The notes under the pieces are model-generated. The model worked only from the letters and a program-made list of their open reading frames with translations. It searched no databases and was not told the DNA's origin. Shown piece after piece: positions 36,424-48,466 of a stretch of 64,000 nucleotides of DNA. Within the stretch, counting starts at the first letter, position 1. Each line of letters starts with the position of its first letter. The DNA is from Sordaria brevicollis (taxonomy: Eukaryota; Ascomycota; Sordariomycetes; Sordariales; Sordariaceae): NCBI GenBank assembly GCA_033439795.1, contig JAUTDP010000006.1:558001-622000 (forward strand), given 5' to 3'. The translations under genes were made by a program, and so were the position numbers.

Positions 36424-38287
36424 GGCTGCGGCGGGAAGCTGCAGGTGCAGCCTATCGACTTTTGTACAAGTCTCGTCGGCGATAGCAGGTCAGTCGTGAG
36501 GTGGCGTGGGTGGTGAGTGGTGGGATGAAGTGCGGTAATCACGACCAATGGATTCGACGTTGGGCGTGGCTTCGATTGGGATGAAAAAAACCGGGAACTG
36601 CACTTCTTATTTGGTGGATGTTTTGACCTAGACCGCTCCCTAATGAAAAAAGAAAGAAAAAGAAGTAGTTAGATTGGGGCCCAATGGGTTTTTGAGAAGG
36701 CTCAGTTTCCAAGCAATTGGCTACCTTAACTACAAAGGTTGGAGACAGGTGACAAGAGGTTGTTCAGTTAACTTACTCTTTTTGTCTTTTGTTCCATATA
36801 GATGAAAGTTTGGCTCTGATCAACCTTTTGATGATCTACGTAGCCAAAATCCTTTAAGCTGTCATCCAATGATAGCTAACAAGCACAACATGTAATCATT
36901 GGGACAACCATTGGCACAGGACAAGACAAAGGTGGATAGTGTTGTGGCAACACACGAAGAGGGACAAGCGGGAGTCAGGTAGCGGAAAGTGGACTTTGAT
37001 GCCCAGGGGTTGATTGCGCAGGGCCAGCTCAGAAAAAGATTGATATAAAAAAGTAGAAAAATGGAGGGGGCACGAGGACGATTTCCGTTAACGGACCTAG
37101 CGATACTACGTACTCGGAGACTCTGACGCTATGGGCGGGGATTCGGCTGTACTTGGACATTCAAAGAACCAAGTAGTTTACCTCGGGTAGACATGTGAGG
37201 CCCAGTATACCTCTAGTACAGTATAGAGCATAGAGACTTTTTGGTGATCGACACGGACAGAAGACGTGTTACCTCTACGACGGGAACTTTCTCTCTTTCC
37301 CCAAGGCCCCAAATTGCAAGATATCCAACCTGAAAGTGAAGATGGACAAGACAACGGCTGGTAAGGGAAGCCGTGGAATGGATGCCGAGGGTGTGTGTCA
37401 TTGTGAACTGGATGGGTGTGGTGGACGGGATGACGCCTGCGTGCCAGAGTTCCAAAAGCTGCAGTGACAACTTGAAGCTGACAGGGGACGGTTGTGCTTT
37501 GTTTCACAAGCCTGAGCTCTGCCCAATTGGCGGGGCAGATGGTGGGGTTTGAAGACTGCTACGCAATTGCAAGTCCAGTCTTTGAATGGACTTTTCTAAT
37601 TCTCTGTTGTGTATCGGCACTGCATACAGACTAAACCTGAAGTTTTCAACTTGGGAAAGAGTCTCATAGTCAGCTTTGAAACTCTGCGCATCAAGGGAAA
37701 CGTGTTGAAGCATCGAACACCAACTGAACTCAGCTGTAGGCGCACCCCGGATTGAGAGACAGCGCATATGCTAAGCACTGCTCGATGGCGTCTCCAAATT
37801 CAAATCTTTCTTTTCATCCCATTCCAAGATAATCATTCTGATCCCTGAAAGATACTACAAGTTCAATGCCCGATGATGGCTCATAACTCGTCTCACATGA
37901 AAATATAACAAGCATACTATCAGATGTATCCAGGATTATCATCACAAGTTCAAATATGGGATTATGGGGCAACCCCGTAAAAGCTGCAACTTGATAAAAT
38001 CCGGCCGGGATCGCAGGTGGTTCGTACACAGTGCCGCATTTAAGCTTTATGGATCCTAAGCGGCCAGCTGCCCCACATGCGTCCACCTTTCATGCTACCC
38101 CATATCGCAAGGCAGACCAATCATGCACAGCGTTTGAGATGCCTGCCCCAACTGACCCCAAAGTGTGGCTGAAAATTTCTGGTCAATTGCGACAAGGCTG
38201 CTGCTATCATCGAAAACTTCGACTGCGACTTTCAAGGCTTTGCAAGGCAATCGCGAACAAGCAAGACATCGTGGTAGTTGGCAGCAC
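36424..38287. promoter_or_regulatory. Divergent vip1/utp21 intergenic region
   Basis: These 1.86 kb separate the two start codons and hold only short unsupported open frames. Pyrimidine/purine runs near 36,650 and 37,040 may be part of the vip1 leader. No specific binding site is identified. Confidence 0.4.
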
Positions 38288-41200
38288 ATGCCACGCGACG
38301 ACATCATGCCGCATTCCGATCGCGAAATCACCTCCACCAAGCGGCAGAAGGTCGACACCTCTGTCGTCAAGTCAAAGGCCCCTCAGAAGAAGAAGGGTTC
38401 TGCCATCTTTGCTCCCTTCAGAGTACGTTCCTTGACCAGTTCGAGGTCCCTCCTTTAGTACAGATGGAATATGCCAGGTTACACGAACGTCAAGAAACTA
38501 ACAATAAACTCACCATTCACAGACTGTAGGCCTGGTATCCCCAACAAACGTCCCCTTTACCTCCATTCCTCTCGGCAAGACTACCTTCCAGATCACCACT
38601 TCCGTCGGCCGCTCTCTCCAAACCTACGATCTCAAGAGAGGCCTCAACCTCGTTTTCGTTACCCGTCCCCAGACTCCCGCCGATATCACCGCGACATATG
38701 CTTGGAAGGAAAAGGTATACGCCGCCTGGGGCAACCCTCAGAATGGCGAGCAGCAGGGTATCTGGGTCTTCCAACGCGGTAAGAAGGTAGCTGAGCTGGA
38801 GCTGCCCGCCGACCTCGACCAGCCCATTAAGCAGATCCTCATCTTCGGTTCCTGGATTGTCGCATGCGCCCAAACCCGCCTCGAAGTATGGAAGTCGGCC
38901 ACCCTCGAACACTACACGACCATCTTCTCCGTTGCCGCCAAAAAGGGCGACAATGAGCTTACCGGTGGCGTCGTCAACATGCCTACTTTCCTCAACAAGA
39001 TCTTCGTTGGTCGCAAGGATGGTTGGGTAGAGATCTGGAACGTCAGCACCGGCAAGCTTATCTACACCATCCTTCCGCCCTCTCCCGACGCCGGCTCCGT
39101 CACCTGCATGGAGCCTACCCCGGCCCTTTCGCTGCTCGCCATTGCCTACTCAAACGGCCCTCTCGTCATCCACAACGTCCTTACCGACAAGTCTTCCCTC
39201 AAACTGATGGCCGGATCCGAACACGCTCCCGTAACAAGCATTTCCTTCCGAACCGACGGTCAGGGTGCTGGTCAGGATGGTACAAAAGACGGTGTTATGG
39301 CTACTGCGACAAGCATTGGTGGAGATGTCACATTCTGGGATCTCAACAAGGGCGGCAGAGTGATGGGCGTGCTCCGGAGCGCTCACAACCCGCCATCACA
39401 CACCGACAAGACCGTGCGGGGAGGTATCAGCAAGGTCGAATTCCTCCCAGGTCAGCCCGTCATCATGACCAGTGGTTTGGACAACTCGCTCAAGTCCTGG
39501 ATCTTTGACGAATCGCCCTTCTCGCCCGTTCCCCGTATCCTTCATATGCGCAGCGGCCACGCTGCCCCCGTCAACTGCCTACAATTCTTGCCAACCGATT
39601 TCGATGGCGCCGAAGCTGGCAACAAGTGGCTCCTCAGTGGTGGAAAGGACAGGAGTTTGTGGGGCTGGAGTTTGCGCCGCGATGGCCAGAGCTCCGAGCT
39701 CAGTCAGGGTGCTCTTCGCAAGAAGGCCAAGAAGGCCGGTATTCTTGCCAACACTGCTCTCGGTGGCCACGGCCCGTCTACCACATTGGACGACCTCAAG
39801 GCTCCCGAAATCACATGCATTGCCTCTTCGCTCAACCGCGATGGTGGCATGGGCGCTATGCCAGGCAGGCAAATGATCTGGGATAAGGGCAACGACAAGA
39901 GCAAGCCGACCAAGTCCGAGCTTGCTGCTATGACCGGCTGGGAAAGCGTAGTAACAGCTCACAAGAACGACCCTTGGGCTCGTACCTGGTTCTGGGGCCG
40001 CAAGCGTGCCGGTAGGTGGGCTTTCAAGACCGGCGACGGCGAGAACGTATCTACCGTGGCCATCAGCCCTTGCGGCAGCTTCGCACTTGTTGGCTCCGTT
40101 GGTGGTAGCTTAGACATGTTCAACCTCCAGTCCGGCCGTCACAAGCAACGCTTCCCCTCCCGACTCACCCCCGCACAGATGCGCCAGTTGAAGATGCAGC
40201 AGCTCAAGGCGCTCGACAAGGTGAGCCAGCTCGAGAAGCGCGCTTCCTCCAAGACTTCGTTCGCCCCCGGCAGCGGCAAGCACACCAAGTCCGTAACAGG
40301 CATCGTGGTCGACCCGCTAAACCGCTTCGTCATCTCTTGCTCGCTCGACGGCACCGTCAAGTTCTGGGAATTTGTCACAGGCAACCTGGTGGACGAGATC
40401 GACTGGGCACCCATGGTGCAGATCACGGGCTGCCGCTACCACGCCGGCAACGACCTGATCGCCTTTGCGTGCGACGACAACTCGATCCGCGTCGTCGACA
40501 TTGAGACCAAGCAGACCATCAGAGAGTTCTGGGGCTGCCGCGACACCATCAACGACTTCACCTTCTCCAACGACGGGCGGTGGATCGTGGCCGCCTCGCA
40601 GGACCGCGTCGTGCGCGTCTGGGACCTGCCGACGGCCCACCTCATCGACGCCTTCCGGGTCGAGAAGGCCTGCACCGCCATCGCCTTTTCCAACACGGGC
40701 GAGTACCTCGCCGGCGCCACCGAGGGTGAGCTGGGCGTGCACATCTGGACCAACAGGACGCTGTTCAAGCACGTACCCACCAGGCAAATATCAGAGAAGG
40801 ACATCGGCGACGTATCTACGGGCCCTACCAGCTCCGGCGAGGGCGGCCAGGGTCTCATCGAGGCGGCGTTCGAGGAGGATAACGAGGAAGACGAGAAGGA
40901 TGGTGTGTCTGCGCCGGTGATCGACCAGCTCAGCGCCGACATGGTGACGCTCAGTCTCGTACCCAAGAGCAGGTGGCAGACGCTGCTGCACATCGACCTG
41001 ATCAAGCAGCGCAACAAGCCCAAGGAGCCGCCCAAGGCGCCCGAGAAGGCGCCCTTCTTTCTGCCTTCGATGCGCGACGGCACGACGAACCCGCTGTTGC
41101 TCACGGAGGGCGAGAAGAAGGATGAGGAGGAGAGCAGGATTTCGAGGTTGACGCAGCTCGAGACGACGAGGACGTATCAGGCGTTTACGGCCAAGTTGTT

Positions 41201-41651
41201 GGAGGGCGCTGAGACAGGTGATTGTATGTTTCCCCCCCCCCCCCTTTTTTTTTTAAGAAAAAAAAAACAAAATAAAAAAAAACCTTCCTTGAAAATATGC
41301 TAACGTACCACAGACGAACCCTTCATCAACCACCTAAAATCCCTCTCCCCCTCCACCGCCGATCTCGAGCTGCGCTCCCTATCCGCCGGCTTTGAGGGCG
41401 ACGAAAACGAACTCCTCCACTTCATCCGCGCCATGACCCAACGTCTCTCCCAGCGCCGCGACTACGAGCTCACGCAAGCGTGGATGACGGTGTTCCTGAG
41501 GTTGCACTTTGACGTGATCATGGAGAGCCAGACCCTTCTCGAAGAACTCGGAAGGTGGAAGGAGCAGCAGGAGAAGGAAAAGAAGCGGTTGGATGATTTG
41601 GTCGGGTATTGTGGTGGTGTGGTTGGGTTCTTGAGGAGTCCTAGGACGTAG
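38288..41651 (+). CDS. utp21: Utp21, WD40 protein of the SSU processome
   Basis: Utp21 (WDR36 in animals) is part of the UTPB subcomplex that binds U3 snoRNA and the pre-18S transcript in the nucleolus. Three exons are inferred: 38,288-38,422, 38,523-41,224 minus one base (to 41,223), and 41,314-41,651, total 1,057 residues. Introns are 100 and 90 bp. The ATG at 38,288 (MPRDDIMPHS) was preferred to the in-frame ATG 123 bases upstream, because the basic start leading to KRQKVD and KKKGSAIFAPFR matches the family. Two WD40 propellers follow; WD-type motifs include DVTFWDLNKG, DNSLKSWIFD, DGTVKFWEF and DRVVRVWDLP. The C-terminal Utp21 domain contains RWQTLLHIDLIKQRNKPKEP and a helical end at LRSPRT. 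The second intron contains adjoining C, T and A homopolymer runs. Confidence 0.95.
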
Positions 41652-43168
41652 ACCACGGGGAAGTAAACCAGGGGGGAAAGGGGGAAGGAAGAAAAAGGAA
41701 GGGAAGAGGCTTGCATAATGGATGTTCAAGATATGAAGCGGAATCTGATCTATAGTATTTACATATGGTGTTATGGGCTGGGAAAATCCGGGGATAAATA
41801 AAAAAAAGTGATATCCAACACCATAACGTCGGTCATGACCCGTTTTCACTTTCAAGTCAAAATGATGAGCCAAGTAAAACGTGTGAATCCAGGAAGCGTT
41901 TGAAGAAAGGCTATTATTTTTACGCAGAGGTCCTTTCTCCTCCATTCTTCTGCCAGCGGTGTCACCTAAGGCTTATGGTTACTAAAACACTTTGATATTA
42001 GAGGCAAAAATCTTGGGAACACACATTTTTTTTTTTACTCACTGTCAACTAGAGGGTGGTTGAAGGACACTTAATCCGACACTCCTCGGCAACGGTCTTG
42101 TTGTTTTGGAAATAGTCAGAAAATGATAAGAAAAGGGTGCAAAATGGGTATAGAGAAGTAATGGACTACTTATGATACAGGTTATAAATAAGTTATGAAT
42201 AGGTCATGAAGAGGGTTATGAACAGGTTATGAAAAGGGTATAAACAAGCTATGAAAAGGTTATGGACAGGATATGAATAGGTTATAGAAATGGTATGAAT
42301 GGAGTATAAATAGGACATGAAGAGGGTTTAAATAGGGTATCACGAGGGTAAAAACATGTATGCAACAAGTTGAAAAGGGAATTACGAAAAGAGTATAAAA
42401 AGTATTTGAGAAGGGTATGGCGAGGCTTCTACCTCATCTCAATTACTTTTTTCAGCGCTTTTTTGCCGTGAGTCTTTCATCTCATTCCTGTTTCAGTCTT
42501 TTTTCTTTTTTTTTCTTTGGCTCTCATTCATGTCAATTGGTTCTGTCCTCTGTCTTGGTTTCACATGGCCCATTCAACATTGGATCATTTAAAACCGTGG
42601 AAGTCTATTTGGCAACCTCGAATGTTTTATCGTCTAGAAATTCCGAAAAAGTAATACAATCACATCGAGATAAACATTGCACGAGGCGATAGGGACTAAA
42701 GATATGGTAAACAAGTTTCATAGCTGAATAGGCAAAGAAGATGGACGAATTGCTGTTACTGTAGCTACCAATGTGTCTGTGTTTTATTCTGTTTGGGTTG
42801 TGCTCTTGTTTGTATGTATGGAAAAAACTTATTATGACTTGAGTGTTAACTGTAATAAGAACTTGATACTCGCGCCACCTCACCAACTTGGCTCTTCCAT
42901 CTTTAACCCATCTTCCAGCAACCAAAGCAAGACACGCAAATACTTACACGCAAAATAGAGACATACAAGAAGCAGCTGCAACTTCTCCATGCTGCCATCA
43001 CCAATGGTCAGAACCCAGAACTCTCACGAAAACACCAAACACACCGCCAATTCCACTGAATCTCTCTTGCCTCCTCCTTCTCATCCCAGCCCCAAAAAGA
43101 CGCCCATCAATACGATTTAGCGTCGCTGTTGTCAACACCGACCGACCGGTCATTGAGGAATCCTAATC
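41652..43168. other. Convergent intergenic region utp21/bbc1
   Basis: These 1.5 kb lie between two 3' ends and hold both transcript ends and the 11-bp minisatellite listed separately. T runs occur at 42,028-42,037 and 42,500-42,520. Short open frames here are not supported. Confidence 0.5.
42181..42400 (+). repeat. Minisatellite, 10-12 bp unit near GTTATGAATAG
   Basis: About 16-18 diverged tandem copies run through this stretch, for example GTTATAAATAA, GTTATGAATAG, GTCATGAAGAGG, GTTATGAACAG, GTATAAACAA and GCTATGAAAAG. Unit length varies between 10 and 12. It sits in the 3' space between utp21 and bbc1 and is not RIP-mutated, since TG and CA persist. Confidence 0.85.
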
Positions 43169-46100
43169 CTAGTTCCCTCCCTCCCAGCCGACCCAGCTCC
43201 TGGGCATGACTCTCCAAATCTTGACCTCGCCACTCCTGAGATCATCAAGCTTGAAGCTCTCGACCTTGACCTTCTTGCTCTCACGTCCCTGCTCCCAGGC
43301 GCGGACCTTCTTCTTGGTACCATCCCACTCGGCCACAATACCGACGTGATCCGGCTTGCCAACCTCCATGCTATACTTGGCGTGCATGGCGCCGTGCTTG
43401 CCTTGAAACTTTGCGTTGCGGATGGAAATAATGTCGCCGGGACGTATTTCGTCGTTCTGGGTGGTGCTGGCGTTGGCCAGATTGGAGTACACCAGGGCGC
43501 CATAGGCGCGCGTGCCCACGGGATGGAGGGCGTCCTTGAAAGGCCGGAGAAGCTCGTAGATCAGCGCTTGGGGAGTGCCATCGCCGACTACGGTGTCCTT
43601 CTTGCCGGACACGGCCTCACTGATGGCGCGTCCGAAACGCTCGTAGCTCTCTTCAAGCTGGTCTTGACGCAGAGTGCGGGGAGGGTGTTCGTGGCGCTGC
43701 TCGAGCTCAACGTCGGAAGGATCATGCGGGTTGAAGCGCACAGTGATCACAGTCTGAGAGTAGTCCTGGAACAAGACGTAGATATCCCGAGTGACAATGG
43801 TCTTACCGGAGTGAGGATCAGAGGCGGTAGACTCCTCAGACTCATGAAGAATATCCTTGCGTCCATGAAGCGGTGGAGGAAGGCTGTTGGGCTGTAGCCA
43901 CCATTTCGATTGGCTGCTCAGGTCGATGTCATTAGCAACGAAGCCTGATTCCATCGATGGCCGCGTCACATCTATCGACCGCCGGACATTGGAACGGGCA
44001 ACATCCATGGACTGTCGGGTTGATGGGCGGGCGCTACCGGGAGGAGCCAAGGGAGGAGCTCTAGGGTTTTGAGGTCCTCCGTGGAAGGCTGTCTCTGGAG
44101 AGTATGGCTCAGACAGAGGCGAGGTAGGGAGGGGGAATGCGGGTATCGAAGATGTTCCCTGAGTTGGCGACGCGTAGTTGTAGGGGTCAAAGTCCCCTTC
44201 CTCGTACTTAGGCATCTCTTGAACCGGAGGTGGTGGAGGAGCCGCACGTGGCACGTCGACAGACTTACGGCTCTCTACTGGAGACATCAGTGGAACGGGA
44301 GGAGGGCCAGCCCTTGGTGGTGATGTCGGAGGAAGAGGAGGTGGGCGAGACATGGGTGACCGGGGTGACGCAGGCCCGTCGAAGCTCGCGTCACGTTGGT
44401 GAGACTTGACCGAATCCTTATGGGGAACAGAAGATGCGATATCCGTATCATAGTCACCTTCGTACTCGGTAACCTCAACTTCTTCCTCTTCGTTGGCCCT
44501 TCCAGGAGACAAAGGTTGGCGCTGCTGGAAAGAATCCGTAGTCGGTGTCCTTGGCGGCGCTGCCGGAGGAGGCGGGGGAGGCGCCCGGCTCACAGGGACC
44601 ATACCGGGAATAGGGGGAGGCAAGCGACTTTCACGTTTGGCTGACGGTGAAGCAGGAGGCAAGGGAGGTGATCGGGGTGATGCCTCATAGTACGACTGGC
44701 GTCTGCCCTGCTGAAGTCCCGGCGAGGTTGGGGGCGACACCGGGGGAGGAGGCATCTGCGGCGTGGGCGGAGCGAGAGCCGGAAGGGGCGGCGGCGGCCT
44801 GGTCGCATGGGGCGCCTCAGGAGCGCGCGGAGTATCGGACTCATCCTGGGGTCTTTCTGAGAGCTCGTCGTCCGATGCGGAGCCTTCACTGGGCGAGAAG
44901 GTGGCCGAAGCGGCCGGAGGAGGTGGAGGTGGACGGGCTGTATGACGTCAACAAGTTACTCACAAGTATTATTGAAGGGAAAGCTTACCCTCAGTAGGAA
45001 CGGGGGGCGGAGCTGGTCTTCCACCGGGCACAGGAGGAGGTACTCCGGGATCCCTTGAAGGCACTGTCATCAAGTTAGTGTCATCCGTTGGCAAAGCCAG
45101 AATGTGTCTTTAGACTTACAAGAAGGAGGAGCCTGATGCGGTGTCGGAGCTAAAGTCTCCTCGTCTTCCTCCTCCTCTTCAGACGCCGGCTGCTCCGGTT
45201 CGGCCTGCTGAGGAGGACGGGTGGGCGGCGGCGGCGCATGCAAAGGCGAACGGGGCTCTTCGACCTCTGACGAACGAACGGGTGGTTCAGGTGCCCGTCC
45301 CATACCAGGAAGAGCCATCATGGTTGGGATGGGAGGCGCACGCTGAACCGGAGAAGTGGGCTGCTCTTCGGCTTCCTCCACCTTTTCAGGTGCAGGCTTC
45401 TTCTTCTTGGGTAGCATAGGAGGCGGGCCACCGAAAAGAGAGATACCAGGCATTCCGGGCAAGCCCATGCCGCCAGACATCTTGGCCATTCTGGCGCGCA
45501 ATTCCTCCCTACGACGGACCTCGGGATCAATCTCTTCCTCTTCCTCTTCTTCCTCCTCTTCTTCTGTTTCGTCCTCTTCCTGATCAAGCTTGGGATCCTC
45601 TTGCTTAGCGGCAGTAGCAACGTGCTTGTGCTCTTCCGCTTCCTCCTTTTCAGTGAGCTCCTCCTGTCCCTCCGTTGTCTCACCGGCGCCGGACATGTCG
45701 GCCTCATTTCCATCATTGGGCTCAAGACCGAAGTTGGACTTGCGCCTGGGTGCTGGCGCACGTGGTTGGTGAGCCTCATCTACCGACTTTCTCACGGTTT
45801 CCTCAGTGTCGTGTCTTTCGAGAGGCGCCGCAGCAGGTTCACCCTCCTCGGCAGCCTCGTGAGCCTCAACCTTCTTCTTGACGGGCTTCTTGGGCTTTTC
45901 CTTCTTGGCCTCATGTCGAGCAGCCGTCTCCATCTGTTGCTTCTGCAAAAGGGCCAGACGCTCCTTGAGACTCATTGGCTTTGGCTGATCTTCCTCACCT
46001 TCTCCCTCATTGGAGGTAGCGGTAGGGACAAGACCTGCCTTGGCGGCATTTTCCTGGGCCTGAGCCTCTTGTTCCTTGACCTCCGGATCCTCGTCACGGC

Positions 46101-46845
46101 GGTAGATCTTGGCAACAGGAGCTTGCTGCGGAGGGGGGATGTAAGCATTTCTGCTAGGAGGAGGCGCAACAAAGGGTTTCTTGATGAAGTTGGCGCCAGA
46201 GCTCAGACCGGTAGGCTTGAAGGGGGCAGGAGGAGGGGCAGCAGCTTTGTTGAAGGCGGCAATGCGATCCTTGAAGCTCGAGGGCTTCTCTGCGACAGGG
46301 GGGGCGCTCGGCTTCGATTGTTGTGGTTGCTGCTGCTGTGTAGGGGCAGGCTTGGGAGGCGGAGACGTGACTCTCGGAGCTTCGGCAGGCTGCGGAACTG
46401 GCGGCGGAGGCGCAGAGGCCTGCACGGGCGGAGCGGGTTTGGGTGCCGGGGGTTCGGCAGCTGGTACAGGCACAGGCGGAGCGGTGGAAGCAGCAGGCGT
46501 AGGCGATGGCGAGCGCACTGGTTCAGGAGCAGGAGGAGCAGGAGGAGCAGGCTCGGGCTCGGGCTCAGCTACTTGCTCGGGAGCGGCGACATGTTCGGGC
46601 TCCTTCTTGGCGGCACGAGCTGGTCTTCCTGCTGGGCGGGGCGGAGCTTGAGGTTCGTAGCGTTCGACAAAGTTGCGAGGGAAGATGCCCTCTTGCTTTA
46701 CACCGTTGTCATCGACGTATTCTCCGCCATACCAATCGGCATCCTCCTCATCGGTGACGGAGATGATCTGACCGGCGGGGAAGTTGAGGTCGTCCTCGTG
46801 ACCCGAGTTATACTCGAAGATGGCTTTGACCTTGAACAACGACAT
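43169..46845 (-). CDS. bbc1: Bbc1/Mti1-type SH3 protein of actin patches
   Basis: The family binds type I myosin tails and tempers Arp2/3 actin assembly at endocytic patches. Exons are 46,845-45,120, 45,063-44,989 and 44,937-43,169, giving 1,189 residues; introns are only 56 and 51 bp. The SH3 domain is at residues ~4-62 ([25 protein letters not shown]). A long Pro/Ala-rich region follows, with [14 protein letters not shown] and [15 protein letters not shown] motifs and an acidic run near 45,530-45,560 (ten Glu). More polyproline segments lead to the conserved C-terminal domain (~220 residues), from [16 protein letters not shown] through [21 protein letters not shown] and [10 protein letters not shown]. 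This end resembles a papain/NlpC-like fold found in Bbc1 and Aim3. A 467-codon frame opposite the first exon is a shadow. Confidence 0.93.
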
Positions 46846-48466
46846 GATGATTCTGCAGTTGGGATATCAACCCCAAGCGGTCGGAGTGTCGTTGTGTCGA
46901 AGTGTCGGGTCGAGGTAAGATCGGGGGGTGAGTTGCGTTGCGTGGGTGCGGGGCGGGCCCTGCGCAGGAGGCAGCAGCGGGCAGTACAGGTAGAGGTAAG
47001 GTAGGTAAGCTGCAAACAGACGTCGTAGTCCTAGCGTCAGGTAGCACAGGTATTAGTTGCCGGAAATAGAATGAGTGATAGTTGGTGTTGATGTCGAATA
47101 GTCGGAACGGTGATGGTTGGCGACAGCGAAGGCCATGTGTGTTGGAGATTCGGTTGCCAAAGACCCGCCACTTTTTCGTGATGAAGCTTGAAGAGAAGTT
47201 GAGGAGAGAATGAATTGTGGTTTGTTCAGCAGTGATTCAGGCCCCGGGATGACGCGGGGGGAAGAAGCACCTCGAGCAGCGGAAGCAGCAGTGACAGCAC
47301 AGGCGGCATTGATCGATGAGGCCCGGCCTTCCACTTGGGACAGGCAGCGCATTGAGCGCATCAGGCGCTACTCTAGGCGGGCACCTCTCTGGCTCATTGG
47401 CCTGGTCCGTCCCTGCTGCTGTCGCACTGTGGGGTATTGAGTCCAGTCGGTGTTTCCACTTTGACAATGTGGCTGCGCCGCCGGGTCACTGGACTTGCTC
47501 CGAACTCCGTCTTTTTTTCTTTGATGGTCGCCCAAACCCATATGCCTTTTCTCGTATCGGAGACTTTGTGAGATGCTATCATGATCCAGGTCTCTGCTTC
47601 GTGGTCTCTTGACCGAGGATGTAATACAGTGAGTTGTCTAACGTACTTACACAGGCAGTGATAGTTGGGCCGAGCTCACTAGCTCCAGCTTCGACGTCAG
47701 CACTTGTGTTCACTATGGGTCTTCTAAAAGTATACTTCGAACCCGATGCAAAATGGTATAATAGGGCCATCCAAGTTTGAATCTGTACGTTTCTATATGC
47801 GTTTGAAGTTAGACATAATTAATGTCTTTAGCCCAAGCAGGAGGTTCGAGATGGACGCATGTACAGGAGACACCCGGGATCATGGCTTACATTGACAGCA
47901 GTTGATGATGCAACCTATCAAGCTGCTGCTGATGTTTTGCCATGTCACATTCAACCCAAAGAGTGACGTGAAACAGAAGCGTCTCAAACTTCTTTTGGCT
48001 TTCATCCCGTCAATGCTAGTCTACAGTCTCTCACCAACTGATTCATCACTACATAGCTACCCCAAGCAGAAACCTTCATTCATGGAAAGAGAGCACTGCG
48101 TTCCAGTTCCCCAACAGACCCAACAATGAGGCAGTACACCATGGGCTATGAGACATGGATCACTGCTCCCTTTCCGAGCTATTCTGTGGAGGCAGCTCAA
48201 GATTGCCCGTGGGGCTCATTTACTGTTGCCTGCCGGGACCTTCTATATGCACTGTAGCCATCCTGTGCTTATCTTATCGCCTATTCCATCATCGCATGGA
48301 AGCTTCCATTCTGTACATTTCAAACTAAACCATGAACATTGCCTCACCAAGCCATCAACTTGCGACAACACCAACAAATCTCTACACGACTCTTAAATCA
48401 ATAACACGGCAGACTTGAGATCATCGCGCCATTATCATAAATATCTCCAAACCAAGTTCCGCCAAA
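46846..48466. promoter_or_regulatory. Divergent bbc1/rtr1 intergenic region
   Basis: These 1.6 kb separate two oppositely directed starts. There are CAG/GCA-rich patches near 46,960-46,985 and 47,270-47,300. Open frames in it are short and unconvincing; no regulatory site is named. Confidence 0.4.

Noticed and set aside
45601..47004. 467-codon plus-strand open frame
   Set aside because: It lies opposite the first exon of bbc1, whose Pro/Ala/Glu codons leave the reverse strand stop-free. Its translation is Arg/Gly/Leu-rich with no domain.
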